This document shows, one piece after another, positions 38,812 through 47,851 of a DNA stretch of 64,000 nt; the first letter of the stretch is position 1, and every line of letters begins with the position of its first letter. The stretch spans positions 1 to 64,000 of the forward strand of contig JAISTT010000012.1 in NCBI GenBank assembly GCA_031272445.1, read 5' to 3'. The position numbers were made by a program, and so were the translations under genes. A model generated the notes under the pieces. It saw only the letters and a program-made list of their open reading frames with translations. It had not been told where the DNA came from and made no database searches. The DNA comes from Candidatus Endomicrobiellum mastotermitis. Lineage in GTDB: Bacteria; Elusimicrobiota; Endomicrobiia; Endomicrobiales; Endomicrobiaceae.

Positions 38812-39300
38812 TTAAAACGGTACATCATCATCAGAAGTATTATCAAATTGTCCAGAAAATTCATTCACATTACCACCACTACTGCTAACAGCAGTCTCTC
38901 TTACATCTGTTACTGATTCCTGTCTAATTGTAACAAGAAACTGTATTCTTAAAACTACAACCTCTAAACGACTTCTCTTAACACCATCATTACCTTCCCA
39001 TTTATTAGTTTGAAGTCTTCCTTCCACATGTACAGGCATCCCTTTTTTCAAGCGATTTCCACATCTTTCAGCTTGATCTCCCCAAACAATAATAGGAACA
39101 AACGTAGGGTCAGCATCTTTCCACTCATTTGTAATGGTATCTTTTATTCTCCTGCTGATGGCTATGTCAAAAGAACACACTGCCTTTCCATTGACTGTAC
39201 GTCTCAATTCAGGATCCCTAGTAAGTCTGCCAACCATAATAACAATGTTTTGTTCAGGTAATCGAAAAAAATTATTCTGTTGATTGTTCAGTTGACTCAT
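38812..39300 (-). CDS. ssb: Single-stranded DNA-binding protein
   Basis: A 162-residue SSB. The N-terminal OB fold has IVMVGRLTRDPELRRTVNGKAVCSFDIA; an acidic low-complexity tail ends in DDDVPF, the peptide that recruits partner proteins. It sits between rpsF and rpsR as usual. It overlaps rpsF by 29 bases. The first ~18 residues, before NIVMVG, are somewhat longer than usual, so a start inside the overlap could be shorter, but no better in-frame ATG is seen before the OB fold. Confidence 0.96.
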   Translation of the reverse strand: MSQLNNQQNNFFRLPEQNIVIMVGRLTRDPELRRTVNGKAVCSFDIAISRRIKDTITNEWKDADPTFVPIIVWGDQAERCGNRLKKGMPVHVEGRLQTNKWEGNDGVKRSRLEVVVLRIQFLVTIRQESVTDVRETAVSSSGGNVNEFSGQFDNTSDDDVPF

Positions 39301-39679
39301 TTTGCCTTACCTTTATTGCTCCTGTCACTGCAGTATTGATCTCTGCTATTTTATCATCTTGCTTTACAATTGCAATTTGTTTTGCTGCAGCTTTTTTATC
39401 CTCAGCTTTAACTGTAACAAACCTCATAATTGAATCATTAAATTTAAAAAAATTCTCAAGAGTTTTGATCATCAAACCATTTCCATCAAACTCAATATAA
39501 ACATAACTCCCTTCATAGAACTTATCAATTTGGTAAGCAAGTTTTTTTTTCCCAAGTTGCTGAACCGTTTTAACAACTCCCTTTGAAGTTTCAATAACTT
39601 CTAGCACTTTCGCGGTAACCTCTTCAACTTCCTTAGCTGACAACCTAGGAGAAATAATAAATGTACTCTCATAATTCAT
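39272..39679 (-). CDS. rpsF: 30S ribosomal protein bS6
   Basis: A 135-residue S6. The alpha/beta ferredoxin-like domain occupies residues 1-95 (MNYESTFIISPRLS, QLGKKKLAYQIDKFYEGSYVYIEF, NFFKFNDSIMRFVTVK). A Lys/Ala/Gln-rich tail follows. It heads the string rpsF-ssb-rpsR-rplI-dnaB-alr. Confidence 0.96.
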   Translation of the reverse strand: MNYESTFIISPRLSAKEVEEVTAKVLEVIETSKGVVKTVQQLGKKKLAYQIDKFYEGSYVYIEFDGNGLMIKTLENFFKFNDSIMRFVTVKAEDKKAAAKQIAIVKQDDKIAEINTAVTGAIKVRQNESTEQSTE

Positions 39680-39825
39680 GTTTCACACCTTTTTTGTGGA
39701 ATTCTCTCAAAAAATTTTAAGAGACTTAACCTTACAACACCTACAAAGGCAAAATTATAACTTATAACTAACCCTTACATTAAAAGCTTATGTTATATAA
39801 AATAAACAACTTTTTCAATAGAAGA

Positions 39826-40950
39826 TTATTTGAAAATCTTCTTAAAAAAACTGTCATTTTGAAACTGAGCATTTTTCGGAACTTCACCCATAGATTTCGC
39901 ATATTCAAAAAGCGCTCGCTTTTGGGCATCATTCATGGATTTAGGAACCGAAACGTTTATCTTAACATAAAGATCTCCTCTACTTTTTCTTCCAAGTTTT
40001 GGAAACCCTTGCTCACGCACTCTCAAAACAGTTCCTGGTTGAGTCGATGAAGGAACTCTCACCTTTACATGTTCTCTCAAAACTGGTACATCATACTCAA
40101 CTCCCATTGCAGCTTGAGAAAAAGAGATAGAAACTTCCGTATATAAATCATCGCCTTTTCTTTTAAAACCAGCAGTTTGTTTCATGTGTATTACAACATA
40201 CAAATCTCCTGATGGATACCCGCTAGGACCTGCATTACCAGAACCTGATACCTTTAAAGATGTACCTTCATCGACACCAGCAGGAATTCTCACTGTAACA
40301 GTTTTCCTACCCCTTATAGTTCCCTCTCCTCTACACTCATAACAAGGTTTATCTATAAAATTCCCTCTACCTTTACACTGTGGGCATTCTTGGCTAAGCG
40401 AAAAAAAGCCTTGCGAATACCTTACTTGACCTTTCCCCTTGCACTTAGGACATTGCTTTGGAGCAAAGCCATCTTTACTACCAGTTCCGTGACAAATAGA
40501 ACAAATATCTTTCCTTGATATATTAATTGAAACTTCCGCACCATTCATCGCGTCAAGATAAGAAATTTCTAAGTCATAGCGTAAATCTTCTCCTCGTCTC
40601 TGAGAACTTTCACTGTTACGTTTACCACCGAAAATATCACCGAAAATATCACCGAAAATATCACCCACATTCGAAAAATCACCACTATACTGAGTATAAT
40701 TTCCTTGAAACGGCCCACTTCCATTATTGCTGATAGAATCGTGTCCGAAAGTATCATATTGCTGTCTCTTCTGAGCATCAGACAACACTTCGTAAGCCTC
40801 GTTTATTTCTTTAAATTTCTCTTCAGCTCCCTTATTACCTGGATTTTTATCCGGATGATATTTTAAAGCCAACTTTCTATAAGCCGACTTAATTTCATCT
40901 GAAGAAGCATTTTTACTAACTCCAAGCACTTCATAATAATCACGTTTCAT
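39826..40950 (-). CDS. dnaJ: Chaperone protein DnaJ
   Basis: A 374-residue type I DnaJ, co-chaperone of DnaK. The J domain has HPD in [10 protein letters not shown] Gly/Phe-rich region carries three DIFG tandem repeats (near residue 98). Four zinc motifs CxxCxGxG are intact: [24 protein letters not shown] and CYECRGEG. The C-terminal substrate-binding domain follows. It is last in the hrcA-grpE-dnaK-dnaJ run, 170 bases after dnaK, so it may have a promoter of its own. Confidence 0.98.
   Translation of the reverse strand: MKRDYYEVLGVSKNASSDEIKSAYRKLALKYHPDKNPGNKGAEEKFKEINEAYEVLSDAQKRQQYDTFGHDSISNNGSGPFQGNYTQYSGDFSNVGDIFGDIFGDIFGGKRNSESSQRRGEDLRYDLEISYLDAMNGAEVSINISRKDICSICHGTGSKDGFAPKQCPKCKGKGQVRYSQGFFSLSQECPQCKGRGNFIDKPCYECRGEGTIRGRKTVTVRIPAGVDEGTSLKVSGSGNAGPSGYPSGDLYVVIHMKQTAGFKRKGDDLYTEVSISFSQAAMGVEYDVPVLREHVKVRVPSSTQPGTVLRVREQGFPKLGRKSRGDLYVKINVSVPKSMNDAQKRALFEYAKSMGEVPKNAQFQNDSFFKKIFK
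40627..40662. repeat. Three perfect 12-bp tandem units inside dnaJ
   Basis: ACCGAAAATATC occurs three times in a row, in frame. On the minus strand it encodes [13 protein letters not shown] in the Gly/Phe linker. An in-frame repeat of this size can change copy number without breaking the gene. Confidence 0.92.
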
Positions 40951-41120
40951 TCTATTTTGTTCCTTGAATACTCTTTTGCTTTTGTTTACTCACTATACAC
41001 ATCTAACTAGAAACTTCCACCATCTCTAAAGCACCTATATAAATGAGAATTAGGACGGATAGAGCAAAATTATGTTTCAACATTTTCTATATCTTTTCTC
41101 AGTCCAAAATTAAAAAAACA

Positions 41121-43001
41121 TTACTTATTTTTTTTATCTTTATCATCAATTACTTCTGCCTCAACCACTTTCTCTCCACTATTATTAGACGCTTGACTCT
41201 CATCTTGTGGTCCTTGCTGCGAATTATTCTGCGCATTTACATTTTGACTCTGTGAGGCTTTATATATTGCCTCGGCAAGTTTATGAGATGCTTTTGTCAA
41301 TTCATCTTTGGTTGTTTTAATTAATGCTATATCATTGCCTTTTAAAGCTTCTTTTGCCGTAGTCAAAGCCTGTTCAACAGAAAGTTTATCATCGGCAGAA
41401 ATTTTATCGCCATGTTCCTTTAAGTTTTTTTCAACTGAGTAAACAAGATTATCACCCTCATTCCTAGCTTCAATTTCTTCTTTGTGCTTTGCATCTTCGG
41501 AAGCATATTGTTCTGCTTCTTTAACATACTTGTCTATATCTTCCTTTGAAAGCTTGGTTGATGAAGATATCTTAATAGATTGTTCTTTTCCCGTACCTTT
41601 ATCCTTTGCAGAAACATGCAAAATACCATTTGCATCTATGTCAAAAGTAACTTCTATTTGAGGAACGCCTCTGGGTGCAGGCGGTATCCCATCAAGCATA
41701 AATCTTCCAAGAGATAAATTATCCTTGGCCATAGGTCTTTCGCCCTGAAGAACATTGATTTCAACACCTGGTTGATTGTCAGCTGCTGTTGAAAATATTT
41801 GAGAACGTTTTGCAGGTACTGTAGTGTTTCTATCTATAAGCGCAGTTCTCACACCACCCATAGTTTCAAGTCCAAGTGTAAGCGGAGTAACATCCAAAAG
41901 AAGAATATCTTTAACATCTCCCGTTAACACTGCAGCCTGAACAGCCGCTCCAAAACATACACACTCCATAGGATCAATTCCTCGCTCTACTTCTTTACCG
42001 ACATAATCTTCAACGAATTTTTGTACAATAGGCATTCTAGTAGGACCACCTACTAAAATTATTTTTGTAACCGTTTCAGCTGTAAGTTTTGCATCTTTTA
42101 TCGCCTGCTCAATAGAAGTCCTACATCTTTCAACTATAGGTCTTACCAAATTCTCAAGCGTTGCTCTAGTAAATTTCATCATTAAATGTTTTGGACCTGC
42201 AGCATCAGCTGTAATAAACGGAAGATTAATATCAGTTTCCAGAACACTCGAAAGTTCGATTTTAGCTTTCTCAGCAGCTTCCTTTAAACGCTGAACAGCC
42301 ATTTTATCTTTTCTCAGATCTATACCGTTTACTTTCTTAAAATCTTCGGCAATATAGTCAATTAAAGCACTATCCATATCAGTTCCACCAAGCTGAGTAT
42401 CCCCCGAAGTTGAAAGGACCTCAAAAGTCCCCTCTGCACCCATTTCCATAATCGTTACATCAAGAGTTCCTCCTCCAAGATCAAAAACTAGTATTTTTTG
42501 TTCTTTGCCTACTTTATCTATACCATAAGCAAGAGATGCGGCTGTAGGCTCGTTTACAAGTCTCACAACTTCAAGACCCGCTATTGCCCCAGCATCTTTT
42601 GTAGCCTGCCTCTGATTATCATTAAAATAAGCTGGCACTGTAATAACAGCTTTAGATATTGTTTCACCCAAATAAGCTTCGGCATCTTTTTTTATCTTCT
42701 GAAGTATAAAAGCCGAAAGTTGCTGAGGAGTAAATTCCTTGCCATTCACATTATATTTATAGTCTGTACCCATTTTTCTCTTAAAAGCACTCAAAGTCCC
42801 TTCAGGATTTGTAACTGCCTGTCTTCTCGCTGGTTCACCAACTAAAAGTTGTCCGTCCTTTGTAAATGCAACATAAGATGGAAACGCTTTGCCTCCTAAT
42901 GTCGTTCCTTCAGCTGAAGGAATAAGTGTGGTCTTCCCACCTTCCATAACAGCTGCTGCTGAATTTGACGTCCCTAAATCTATTCCTATAATCTTTGCCA
43001 C
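41121..43001 (-). CDS. dnaK: Chaperone protein DnaK (Hsp70)
   Basis: A 626-residue Hsp70 with the ATPase domain ([59 protein letters not shown]), the linker [19 protein letters not shown], and the substrate-binding domain with a Gln/Asn/Ser-rich tail ending in [11 protein letters not shown]. The start is GTG after AGGGGG. It lies 147 bases after grpE. Confidence 0.98.
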   Translation of the reverse strand: MAKIIGIDLGTSNSAAAVMEGGKTTLIPSAEGTTLGGKAFPSYVAFTKDGQLLVGEPARRQAVTNPEGTLSAFKRKMGTDYKYNVNGKEFTPQQLSAFILQKIKKDAEAYLGETISKAVITVPAYFNDNQRQATKDAGAIAGLEVVRLVNEPTAASLAYGIDKVGKEQKILVFDLGGGTLDVTIMEMGAEGTFEVLSTSGDTQLGGTDMDSALIDYIAEDFKKVNGIDLRKDKMAVQRLKEAAEKAKIELSSVLETDINLPFITADAAGPKHLMMKFTRATLENLVRPIVERCRTSIEQAIKDAKLTAETVTKIILVGGPTRMPIVQKFVEDYVGKEVERGIDPMECVCFGAAVQAAVLTGDVKDILLLDVTPLTLGLETMGGVRTALIDRNTTVPAKRSQIFSTAADNQPGVEINVLQGERPMAKDNLSLGRFMLDGIPPAPRGVPQIEVTFDIDANGILHVSAKDKGTGKEQSIKISSSTKLSKEDIDKYVKEAEQYASEDAKHKEEIEARNEGDNLVYSVEKNLKEHGDKISADDKLSVEQALTTAKEALKGNDIALIKTTKDELTKASHKLAEAIYKASQSQNVNAQNNSQQGPQDESQASNNSGEKVVEAEVIDDKDKKNK

Positions 43002-43148
43002 TTGCTGCCCCCTATTTTTTTTCTATTTTATTTATGTGTTATATTGTGTAGTAGATCCTTTGTTTTAATTTCACACAATAATAATAAAGCTCATCATAAA
43101 ACTCAATCCATTCAAGCCAAACTTAGAAAAAACAACGAAAGTAACGGT

Positions 43149-43724
43149 TTAGTCCATATTTTTTTTTATATTTTTTGCAACTTTAACTTTTAATGTCCTC
43201 ATCAATCTTTCATTCAATCTATACCCTTTCTGATAAACTTCTAAGATTTTTCCATCTTCTTCTTCACTTTCAACATGATCTAAAGCTTCGCACACAGTCG
43301 GATCAAATTTTTCACATTTTATTTCTTCAACACCTTCCTCTTTTAACATTTTTGAAAATTCTTTATTTATCATTTCAAGTCCAAGCATTATACTTTCCAT
43401 ATTACCTCCGGCCCTTATACTCTGCAAAGCTTGTTGAAAAACATCGTAAACATTAATTTGCTTAAGAAGAATTTTTTCTTTGCCCCACTCCAAATAATCC
43501 TTTTTTTCTTTTTCGGAACGTTTTCTATAATTTTCAAAATCAGCTCTCAGTCTCAAAAGTTGGTCATAAAAATTTTGGGCTTGCTTATTTTTCTCTTCAA
43601 CCGACTGTTTCAAAATTTCAAGTTCAGAAATCTTTTCATTTCTTGCCTCATTATAATAACAATCTTGATCTTGTGCTTTATGCATATTTGAAACTTTTTT
43701 GACTCCCTGCTTTTCGTTTTCCAA
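43149..43724 (-). CDS. grpE: Nucleotide exchange factor GrpE
   Basis: A 191-residue GrpE. A charged N-terminal coiled coil (about 30-90; LLRLRADFENYRKRSEKEK) leads to the C-terminal beta domain (FDPTVCEALDHVESEEEDGKI...YQKGYRLNERLMR). It releases ADP from DnaK. It lies 40 bases after hrcA. Confidence 0.96.
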   Translation of the reverse strand: MENEKQGVKKVSNMHKAQDQDCYYNEARNEKISELEILKQSVEEKNKQAQNFYDQLLRLRADFENYRKRSEKEKKDYLEWGKEKILLKQINVYDVFQQALQSIRAGGNMESIMLGLEMINKEFSKMLKEEGVEEIKCEKFDPTVCEALDHVESEEEDGKILEVYQKGYRLNERLMRTLKVKVAKNIKKNMD

Positions 43725-43764
43725 ATTGCCACCTCCTTAAAACTACATATTCATCTCGTTTTCA

Positions 43765-44808
43765 CTAAAGTCTGTACATTTCTTTAAAAAATTTATTTAA
43801 GACCTCAGAAACACGACTTACAATTGACATCATTTTCTCATATTCCATCCGTTTAGGACCAATAATCCCTAGAACGCCAATTGCATGTTCCCCATTGTTA
43901 TAAACTGCCGTTACTACACTTAGATCTTTAAGTTCAGAGAGAATATTTTCAGAACCTATCTTCACATTTATTCTATTATCGTTAAAATCTTTACTTATTA
44001 TTTCAATAAATTTCTCTTTGTATTCTTTAAAGTTAACAAACGATTTTACTAAATCGGAGTCATTAAAACCCGAAATTGTAATTCCGTTTGACGCACCATC
44101 TATATAAACATCATCTTGTATATTGTAAAAAACATCACTTATTTTTTCAGCAATTTCTAAAATTTCAGCTTCACTTTGTCTAAAATTTCTAATCTCTAAA
44201 ATAATTTTCCTGTTTGCCTGAGCAACTGATACACCTCTTAACTTCTCATTCAAGAAATTTCTAAGCCTGCTAATTTGTTCACATGTAAGGCAAGCCTCTA
44301 TCTTTTTATGCTTTATCATCCCACTTTTAGTGAGCAAAACGACCAAAAGTTCTATTTCTGAAATCTGTACAAATTCAATACTTTTCACTTGATCACACTG
44401 AGCTTTAGGTGTCATGACAAAACCCGTACATTGCGAAAGTCCTGACAAAATACGAGAAGTTTCAGAAAGTAGTGTTTCTATTTCGTTATGTTTTTGCTCA
44501 TATTCTCTTCTTATTCTCTCCTCCTCCTCAATTGCAAAATTTTGAAGTTTTACGAGATTATCAACATAAGACCTATAACCTTTATCAGTAGGAATCCTGC
44601 CTGCAGAAGTATGTGGATGGGTTAAATATCCCTCTTTTTCAAGATCAGCCATTAATTTTCTGACAGTAGCTGGAGAAAGAGAAATATTATACTCCTCTAT
44701 TAAAACATTAGATCCTACAGGTTTCCCAGTTTTAATATAATGATGTATGATGGTACTTAGTATATGATTTTTCCTCTTCCGCATAACTTCTAAGGATATA
44801 TATCGCAT
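43765..44808 (-). CDS. hrcA: Heat-inducible transcription repressor HrcA
   Basis: A 347-residue repressor that binds CIRCE operators and needs GroEL for activity. The N-terminal winged helix reads YNISLSPATVRKLMADLEKEGYLTHPHTSAGRIPTDKGYR; the GAF-like core ends in IGVLGIIGPKRMEYEKMMSIV. It is first in the operon and has a CIRCE element in its own leader, so it probably represses itself and the chaperone genes. Confidence 0.97.
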   Translation of the reverse strand: MRYISLEVMRKRKNHILSTIIHHYIKTGKPVGSNVLIEEYNISLSPATVRKLMADLEKEGYLTHPHTSAGRIPTDKGYRSYVDNLVKLQNFAIEEEERIRREYEQKHNEIETLLSETSRILSGLSQCTGFVMTPKAQCDQVKSIEFVQISEIELLVVLLTKSGMIKHKKIEACLTCEQISRLRNFLNEKLRGVSVAQANRKIILEIRNFRQSEAEILEIAEKISDVFYNIQDDVYIDGASNGITISGFNDSDLVKSFVNFKEYKEKFIEIISKDFNDNRINVKIGSENILSELKDLSVVTAVYNNGEHAIGVLGIIGPKRMEYEKMMSIVSRVSEVLNKFFKEMYRL

Positions 44809-44851
44809 TTTAGTCTCTTAAAAATTACTTTAAACTACAAATTTTTATTTC

Positions 44852-44876
44852 TAGCACTCGTTATATTATAGTGCTA
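44852..44876. promoter_or_regulatory. CIRCE operator
   Basis: TAGCACTC, 9 bases, then TAGTGCTA: the inverted repeat TTAGCACTC-N9-GAGTGCTAA with mismatches only at the outer bases and one inner base. It lies between the hrcA promoter and hrcA, the standard HrcA target position. Confidence 0.94.
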
Positions 44877-44878
44877 CC

Positions 44879-44907
44879 ATTGTAGCAGTAATATCAGACC
44901 ATGTCAA
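44879..44907 (-). promoter_or_regulatory. Consensus sigma70 promoter of the heat-shock operon
   Basis: On the minus strand TTGACA and TACAAT are separated by exactly 17 bases. CIRCE begins 2 bases downstream of the -10, so it covers the start site: binding of HrcA would block initiation. Confidence 0.92.
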
Positions 44908-44927
44908 GGCTTTTATAAATTTAACAA

Positions 44928-44956
44928 TTGACAAAGTACACAATATATCATAGTAT
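44928..44956 (+). promoter_or_regulatory. Possible promoter for the korC-like gene
   Basis: TTGACA and TAGTAT are separated by 17 bases, about 85 bases before the GTG start. It is divergent from the heat-shock promoter, with their -35 boxes 20 bases apart. A second TTGACG lies at 44971 with no well-spaced -10. Confidence 0.5.
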
Positions 44957-45042
44957 TCTGTGTGTTATTATTGACGTATTAAAGAGTACAATAAACTATT
45001 AACATTTATAACTATTTATAAAAGTAAAAGGGGCGAATAAGG

Positions 45043-45618
45043 GTGCAAAATAAAATAATAATAGCTGGTTTTGGAGGGCAAGGTGTTCTTATAGCAGGGA
45101 TTTTAATTGCACAAACAGCAATAGAGGAAGACCTGCATACAACTTGGTTCCCATCTTATGGAGCTGAAATGCGTGGAGGTACAGCAAATTCCACAGTTAT
45201 AATATCAAGCGATGAAGTAGGTTCTCCTGTTGTTTCAATTCCAGATACACTAATAGCGTTAAATGAGCTATCCTTAAATAAGTTTATACCGAAAATGACT
45301 GATGAAACCTTAATAATAGCTAACTTAAATGTATTGCAAAATAAGAAGTACAGTCCAAAATTTCATTCTATACCTATTACAGATATTGCAGATAAAACAA
45401 TTAAAAATTTAAAAACTACAAATATGGTTGCAGTAGGATTACTAATAAAACTGCTTGAGAAAAATACTACTGATCCTAAAGATACGAAAAAAAACGATGA
45501 AAAAGTTCTCCACTTAGAAAGTGCTTTACATGCCTGTGAAAAAGTATTTGAGTCAAAACAACAACTTATTGAAATCAACAAAAAGGCAATCCAGGCAGGG
45601 TACAATTTTATAAATTAA
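45043..45618 (+). CDS. 2-oxoacid:ferredoxin oxidoreductase gamma subunit (KorC-like)
   Basis: A 191-residue POR_N/gamma-type subunit. The signs are GFGGQGVLIAG at residues 9-19 and WFPSYGAEMRGGTANSTVIIS near residue 45, most like the gamma subunit of 2-oxoglutarate or branched-chain 2-oxoacid oxidoreductases. In most genomes this gene follows those for the alpha, beta and delta subunits; here it stands alone behind a divergent promoter region. The partners must be elsewhere or lost. The start is GTG with a G-rich upstream stretch. An ArgA-like gene follows by 28 bases. Confidence 0.88.
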   Translation: MQNKIIIAGFGGQGVLIAGILIAQTAIEEDLHTTWFPSYGAEMRGGTANSTVIISSDEVGSPVVSIPDTLIALNELSLNKFIPKMTDETLIIANLNVLQNKKYSPKFHSIPITDIADKTIKNLKTTNMVAVGLLIKLLEKNTTDPKDTKKNDEKVLHLESALHACEKVFESKQQLIEINKKAIQAGYNFIN

Positions 45619-45646
45619 GAAATCACAAACATTATTAAGAGGTTCT

Positions 45647-46102
45647 TTGATGATAATAAGAGCAGCCAAAGTTACAGATACAAAAGAAATACATGGAATT
45701 ATTGAACATTACGCAAATAATAAAAAAATGTTACATAGATCTTTAAATACACTATATGAAGATATTCAAGAATTTGTTGTCTTCGAAGATAAAAGTAAAG
45801 TAATCGCTTGCGGTGCACTGCATGTTTCATGGGAAGATCTAGCAGAAATAAAAAGTTTAGCTGTGTTAGATGAATACCAAAAGCAAGGGCTTGGCAAAAA
45901 AATAGTTAATAATCTACAAGAAAATGCAAAAAGACTAGAAGTAAACAGAGTTTTTGTGCTGAGTTTTAATCCAGAATTTTTTGTTAAGCTTGGATATAAA
46001 AAAATTCAAAAGGAAGACTTACCGCACAAAATATGGCGAGAATGTGTTAATTGTCATTTTTTTCCAAACTGTGGTGAAATAGCATTATCTCTTACATTAT
46101 AA
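45647..46102 (+). CDS. GNAT N-acetyltransferase, short ArgA-like
   Basis: A 151-residue GNAT protein. The acetyl-CoA site is in LAVLDEYQKQGLGKKIVNNL; the C terminus LPHKIWRECVNCHFFPNCGEIAL is typical of the short single-domain N-acetylglutamate synthases found where full ArgA or ArgJ is absent. That role would start arginine synthesis from glutamate, fitting the neighbouring 2-oxoacid (possibly 2-oxoglutarate) enzyme gene. The three clustered Cys could be a metal site. AAGAGG is the ribosome binding site. Confidence 0.8.
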   Translation: MMIIRAAKVTDTKEIHGIIEHYANNKKMLHRSLNTLYEDIQEFVVFEDKSKVIACGALHVSWEDLAEIKSLAVLDEYQKQGLGKKIVNNLQENAKRLEVNRVFVLSFNPEFFVKLGYKKIQKEDLPHKIWRECVNCHFFPNCGEIALSLTL

Positions 46103-46187
46103 TAATATAGAAACTATTAGTTTTAGAATGTACCCATGGTACTAGTTATTAGGCGTGTTTGGATTTACGAAAAATTATTTTCTATAA

Positions 46188-46273
46188 GCCGAGATGGTGG
46201 AATTGGCAGACACGTGAGACTCAAAATCTCAAATTGTTTAGACAATGTGCGGGTTCAAGTCCCGCTCTCGGCA
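46188..46273 (+). tRNA. tRNA-Leu (CAA)
   Basis: Class II cloverleaf with acceptor GCCGAGA/UCUCGGC, discriminator A, and anticodon arm UGAGA-CUCAAAA-UCUCA giving CAA. The long variable arm is around UUGUUUAGACAAU; the T-loop is UUCAAGU. CCA is not encoded. Confidence 0.95.
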
Positions 46274-46310
46274 CATATACCAAGTGCTCATCAATAAAGT
46301 AATTTAGGAT

Positions 46311-47153
46311 TCAATATTTTTCAGACTTTTCTAAAATATAAACCATTACATTTTTAAACATCCAAGGTTTTTCTTCCTCCACGCTATTTACACCTAAATC
46401 CACACGTTTACCTTTTATAAGACCTCCAGTGTCACTTGCATAGCCATAACCATAACCCGGAATAAAAAGTCTTGTTTTTAAAGGTATAACTTTTGGATCA
46501 ACAGCTACCATACCTCTTTGCATCTTATATCCGAGAAAAGTTATTTTCCCATCTCTCCATGCAAGTGGATCTCCGGGATAATAGGCAGTGGCAATCATTT
46601 TCATTTTCTTTGCTTTTGATAAATCATAAATTTTTTCTACTGCATTATTTGAATTAAAAAGTACAAGACGATAATATTTCCTAGTTGTGATATTCTTATT
46701 TATAACATTACTGTCATATAAATCACCATCATGAAAAATTTCTTCAACAGTTTTTGTAACATTTTTTTCTATACCTTTTTGAAGTTCAACTTTTCTTAAG
46801 TTTAAATTATATTTCATATTCCAAATTACTTTAAAAGAAATATTTATAACAAAATTTCGTCGCTTTTTCGTAACATGTGTAACCTTCACTTCCTCTAAAG
46901 GACTGAGAGGTTTACTTATATCATGTGAAATTATGTCACTATTACTAAGTAAAATATTGTACTTTTCTAAAATCGTCTTTAAAGATATTTTTTCAAACGG
47001 CAATACAGTATAAATCGTTTTTCCTACAATAATATACGACCACGTACGCATAGAACTTATTAACGTTAAACACTTTGATAACACTAAAATACCGAATGCT
47101 ACAGAAAATAATTTTAAGAAGTTTACTACAATAAACTTAGTTTTCTTCATCAC
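46311..47153 (-). CDS. 3D-domain envelope protein (YabE/YuiC-like)
   Basis: A 280-residue protein with one N-terminal membrane helix (about residues 8-30), a middle region with DUF348/G5-like strands, and a C-terminal 3D domain (about 190-270). The 3D domain is named for three conserved Asp residues; here they fall in MRATAYY-like MIATAYYPGD, VAVDPKVIPL, and YASDTGG...KRVDLGV. Related proteins are resuscitation-promoting or MltA-like peptidoglycan enzymes, so a secreted cell-wall role is likely. The start is GTG at 47153 or ATG at 47150; it overlaps the radical SAM gene by about 17 bases. Confidence 0.85.
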   Translation of the reverse strand: MMKKTKFIVVNFLKLFSVAFGILVLSKCLTLISSMRTWSYIIVGKTIYTVLPFEKISLKTILEKYNILLSNSDIISHDISKPLSPLEEVKVTHVTKKRRNFVINISFKVIWNMKYNLNLRKVELQKGIEKNVTKTVEEIFHDGDLYDSNVINKNITTRKYYRLVLFNSNNAVEKIYDLSKAKKMKMIATAYYPGDPLAWRDGKITFLGYKMQRGMVAVDPKVIPLKTRLFIPGYGYGYASDTGGLIKGKRVDLGVNSVEEEKPWMFKNVMVYILEKSEKY

Positions 47154-47739
47154 CTAGATAAGGGCGAATTCTAAACTGTACACCAATTTCTCTTGATATT
47201 TTTTCAACCTTTGATGTGTCAAATCCAAGAGACTCTACAGCGGTCACAACAACTTTAGATATGTAGTTCCTCGCCTCCTTAGCAAACTTTACCACTTCGT
47301 CAAAAGACTCCTCCCCAAACATTGGCTTATTAATTTCATTATGTTCTTTAGGACTTGACCCATTTAAACTTATTGATATAATGTCAACAAGTCCTTTTAG
47401 TTCAGGCAATACATTCCTACCATAATAACGATTTGCGAGACCAGATGTATTAACTCTCACTTTTCCACCATTATCTTTTATCCATCTTGAAATTTTTTTT
47501 ACTGCTCCAATATTAACTAAACAATCTCCATAACCACAAAAAATCACCTCGCCATAATTCTTAGGATCTTTTATAGCAGTTATGACTTCTTTATAGGATG
47601 GCTCCACATCAAGCTTCAAATTAGTTCCTCTAAATTTGTTATCCCACTTACGCTTTATGCAATACGGACACGACATCATACACCTGTTAGTTATATTTAA
47701 ATATAAATTACTTCCATAAACATAAGAAATTGTGCTCAT
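47137..47739 (-). CDS. TatD-linked radical SAM protein, function unknown
   Basis: A 200-residue radical SAM protein with CMMSCPYC (Cys20, Cys24, Cys27), VIFCGYGDCLV in place of GGEP, and VNTSGLANRYYGRN. It matches the small TatD-associated radical SAM family; the tatD gene is indeed next upstream on the same strand. No substrate is known for the family. It lacks an obvious C-terminal auxiliary cluster domain. AGGA lies 7 bases before the ATG. It overlaps the 3D-protein gene, so translation of the two is coupled. Confidence 0.85.
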   Translation of the reverse strand: MSTISYVYGSNLYLNITNRCMMSCPYCIKRKWDNKFRGTNLKLDVEPSYKEVITAIKDPKNYGEVIFCGYGDCLVNIGAVKKISRWIKDNGGKVRVNTSGLANRYYGRNVLPELKGLVDIISISLNGSSPKEHNEINKPMFGEESFDEVVKFAKEARNYISKVVVTAVESLGFDTSKVEKISREIGVQFRIRPYLGDEEN

Positions 47740-47851
47740 ATATAAGTCCTTTTAATGAAATCTTGCCATCATATCATTTGTTACTTAGGCATATATTTAT
47801 TATTCTTTGACAACTCATTTAAACCACATTTTTGTATACTAATACAAATCA

